Shown: positions 62,965 through 64,000 of the stretch, piece after piece
Numbering within the stretch: the first letter of the stretch is position 1
How the letters are laid out: each line of letters opens with the position of its first letter
DNA from: Paragordius varius
Taxonomy: Eukaryota > Nematomorpha
Assembly: GCA_964247055.1 (NCBI GenBank)
Contig: OZ176055.1
Span: 1,860,001-1,924,000, forward strand
Length of the DNA: 64,000 nt
Reading direction: 5' to 3'
The notes under the pieces: generated by a model
Database searches by the model: none
What the model saw: only the letters and a program-made list of their open reading frames with translations
What the model was told of the DNA's origin: nothing
Made by a program: the position numbers and the translations under genes

Positions 62965-64000
62965 AGCAACATAAAAAGGCGCTGTCACGGATATCTTGAC
63001 GCTATGGTTAGAACTAAGTGTAACAAACGATTATTTTCATTTTAAATTTTTGGATTTTAAATTAAATTGAATTACCATTAAATACGTTTAATTAGTTTAA
63101 GACGAGACTGGTTAACTAGCCTTCCAAATCACATTATATAAGCATTGTTAGTAGCAACGGTAGTTATTATACTAGATATTCCTAATTTCCTGATAATAAG
63201 AAATTTGTAATTTACAGCTTACCACAACAATATTAACAATAATACGACCGTAGAGCCCACAGTCGTTTCAGCACCATGAAGCAGGGTAAAAATAGACATT
63301 CAGCGACCAAAGCGGGAGCACTCAGCGTTAACACTTTTATATACAGCTTATCCCATAACGATACCAGAAAAGTGGGACAGGCCCTAAGAACAGATTTATT
63401 CAAATCTAACCCTGAATTTCAACATCCTGCAAAGTACACTCCGGGAAATTTATCTATCTATTGATGTGGAAAAAAGGCGTTGCTTGGACATTTTAGCAGT
63501 CCAAGATGGCTGCAGAGATTTGGCAAGAATTTCTTGTCATACAGGCGCTTTTTACAAGTGCATACGACAAGGCGGGCACATGTTGTTATGGGTTATCAAG
63601 AAGAATAAAGTTGCTGTTTGAGGACATTAGTCCAAGAATTGCTAATTTGAATAGACCTGTTAAACACACAACATTCGTTATATATCAGTGCATTAACCTA
63701 TTAACTTATCTGTATACTATTATTATATTGTTATAACCTCCCCACCACTTGTGATTATTATTATACTTTGAGATAATTGTATATAAGCAAACATCTTACC
63801 TTGATATATGTGAATACATTAAACCTAATTATCGTAGATATATATATATATATAGAGATCATGATATAACGCAGTTGTTTTTGTGATATACAATATTTTG
63901 TGATATACAATAAATACCTTGCCATCCCCAAATATTAGTATTACAATTCTGTCTTTTTAAGCCTTGGCTGTGTCGGCAAGGTAAAATATTCGGAATTATA
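62965..64000. other. Unassigned right-edge sequence
   Basis: Less AT-rich than average between 63240 and 63680, with two plus-strand open frames (63276-63464, 62 codons; 63506-63736, 76 codons) that could be pieces of one decayed or spliced coding unit, but no domain is recognised. A short direct repeat of tgtgatatacaata occurs near 63880-63911. It may continue past the window. Confidence 0.4.

Noticed and set aside
63100-64000. Possible retroelement-like terminal sequence at the right edge (TATA-like and poly(A)-like motifs, two short open frames upstream)
   Set aside because: No recognisable protein, no target duplication and no second repeat within the window; AT-rich DNA gives such motifs by chance.
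1-64000. CRISPR arrays, bacterial operons or rRNA genes
   Set aside because: None seen; spliced genes and transposon content show a eukaryotic nuclear origin.

Overview
The window is strongly AT-rich animal nuclear DNA. Spliced genes with GT-AG introns, a neuronal calcium sensor, a biogenic-amine receptor of the invertebrate D2 type, and RTE, hAT, mariner and tRNA-SINE elements point to a bilaterian invertebrate. The species cannot be named from sequence. Intron sizes run from 22 and 26 nt, at the 5' end of one gene, to almost 7 kb. Flatworms are known for short 5' introns and dicyemids for introns near 26 nt, but nothing here decides between these or another small-worm lineage.

Layout. 1-2100: relic of a LINE on the minus strand. 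3124-6485 (+): last four exons of a neuronal calcium sensor (EF-hand) gene, with one intron swollen by a 2-kb satellite-like repeat. 6.5-14.8 kb: gene-free, with a tRNA-derived SINE, a TTAA-type MITE, a hAT MITE and minisatellites. 14804-29833 (+): five-exon D2-like dopamine receptor, 895 codons, with a third cytoplasmic loop of about 550 residues. 29.9-37 kb: gene-free, holding the second copy of the 2-kb repeat. 37.2-39.45 kb (-): 5'-truncated RTE/BovB-like LINE. 39730-42163 (+): near-complete hAT transposon with an exact 8-bp target duplication and a broken transposase. 43500-48026 (+): four-exon ankyrin-repeat gene. 50302-50592 (-): small secreted, possibly amidated, peptide precursor. 51269-58960 (-): complete 14-exon cytoplasmic aspartyl-tRNA synthetase (549 aa), with a decayed mariner in its largest intron. 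60156-62392: a TTAA-MITE that has been invaded repeatedly by its own family. 62.4-64 kb: unassigned.

The host genes do not form a pathway. The calcium sensor and the amine receptor both belong to neuronal signalling, but their adjacency shows no evident functional link. Every exon junction given was checked for reading phase. The aspartyl-tRNA synthetase model closes perfectly over 13 introns, which is the main support for the two ultrashort introns. The most unusual signals are those introns, the self-nested TTAA-MITE with subterminal hairpins, the paired 2-kb higher-order repeat islands, and the DRF (not DRY) motif in the receptor, where the displaced Tyr codon sits at the start of the intron.
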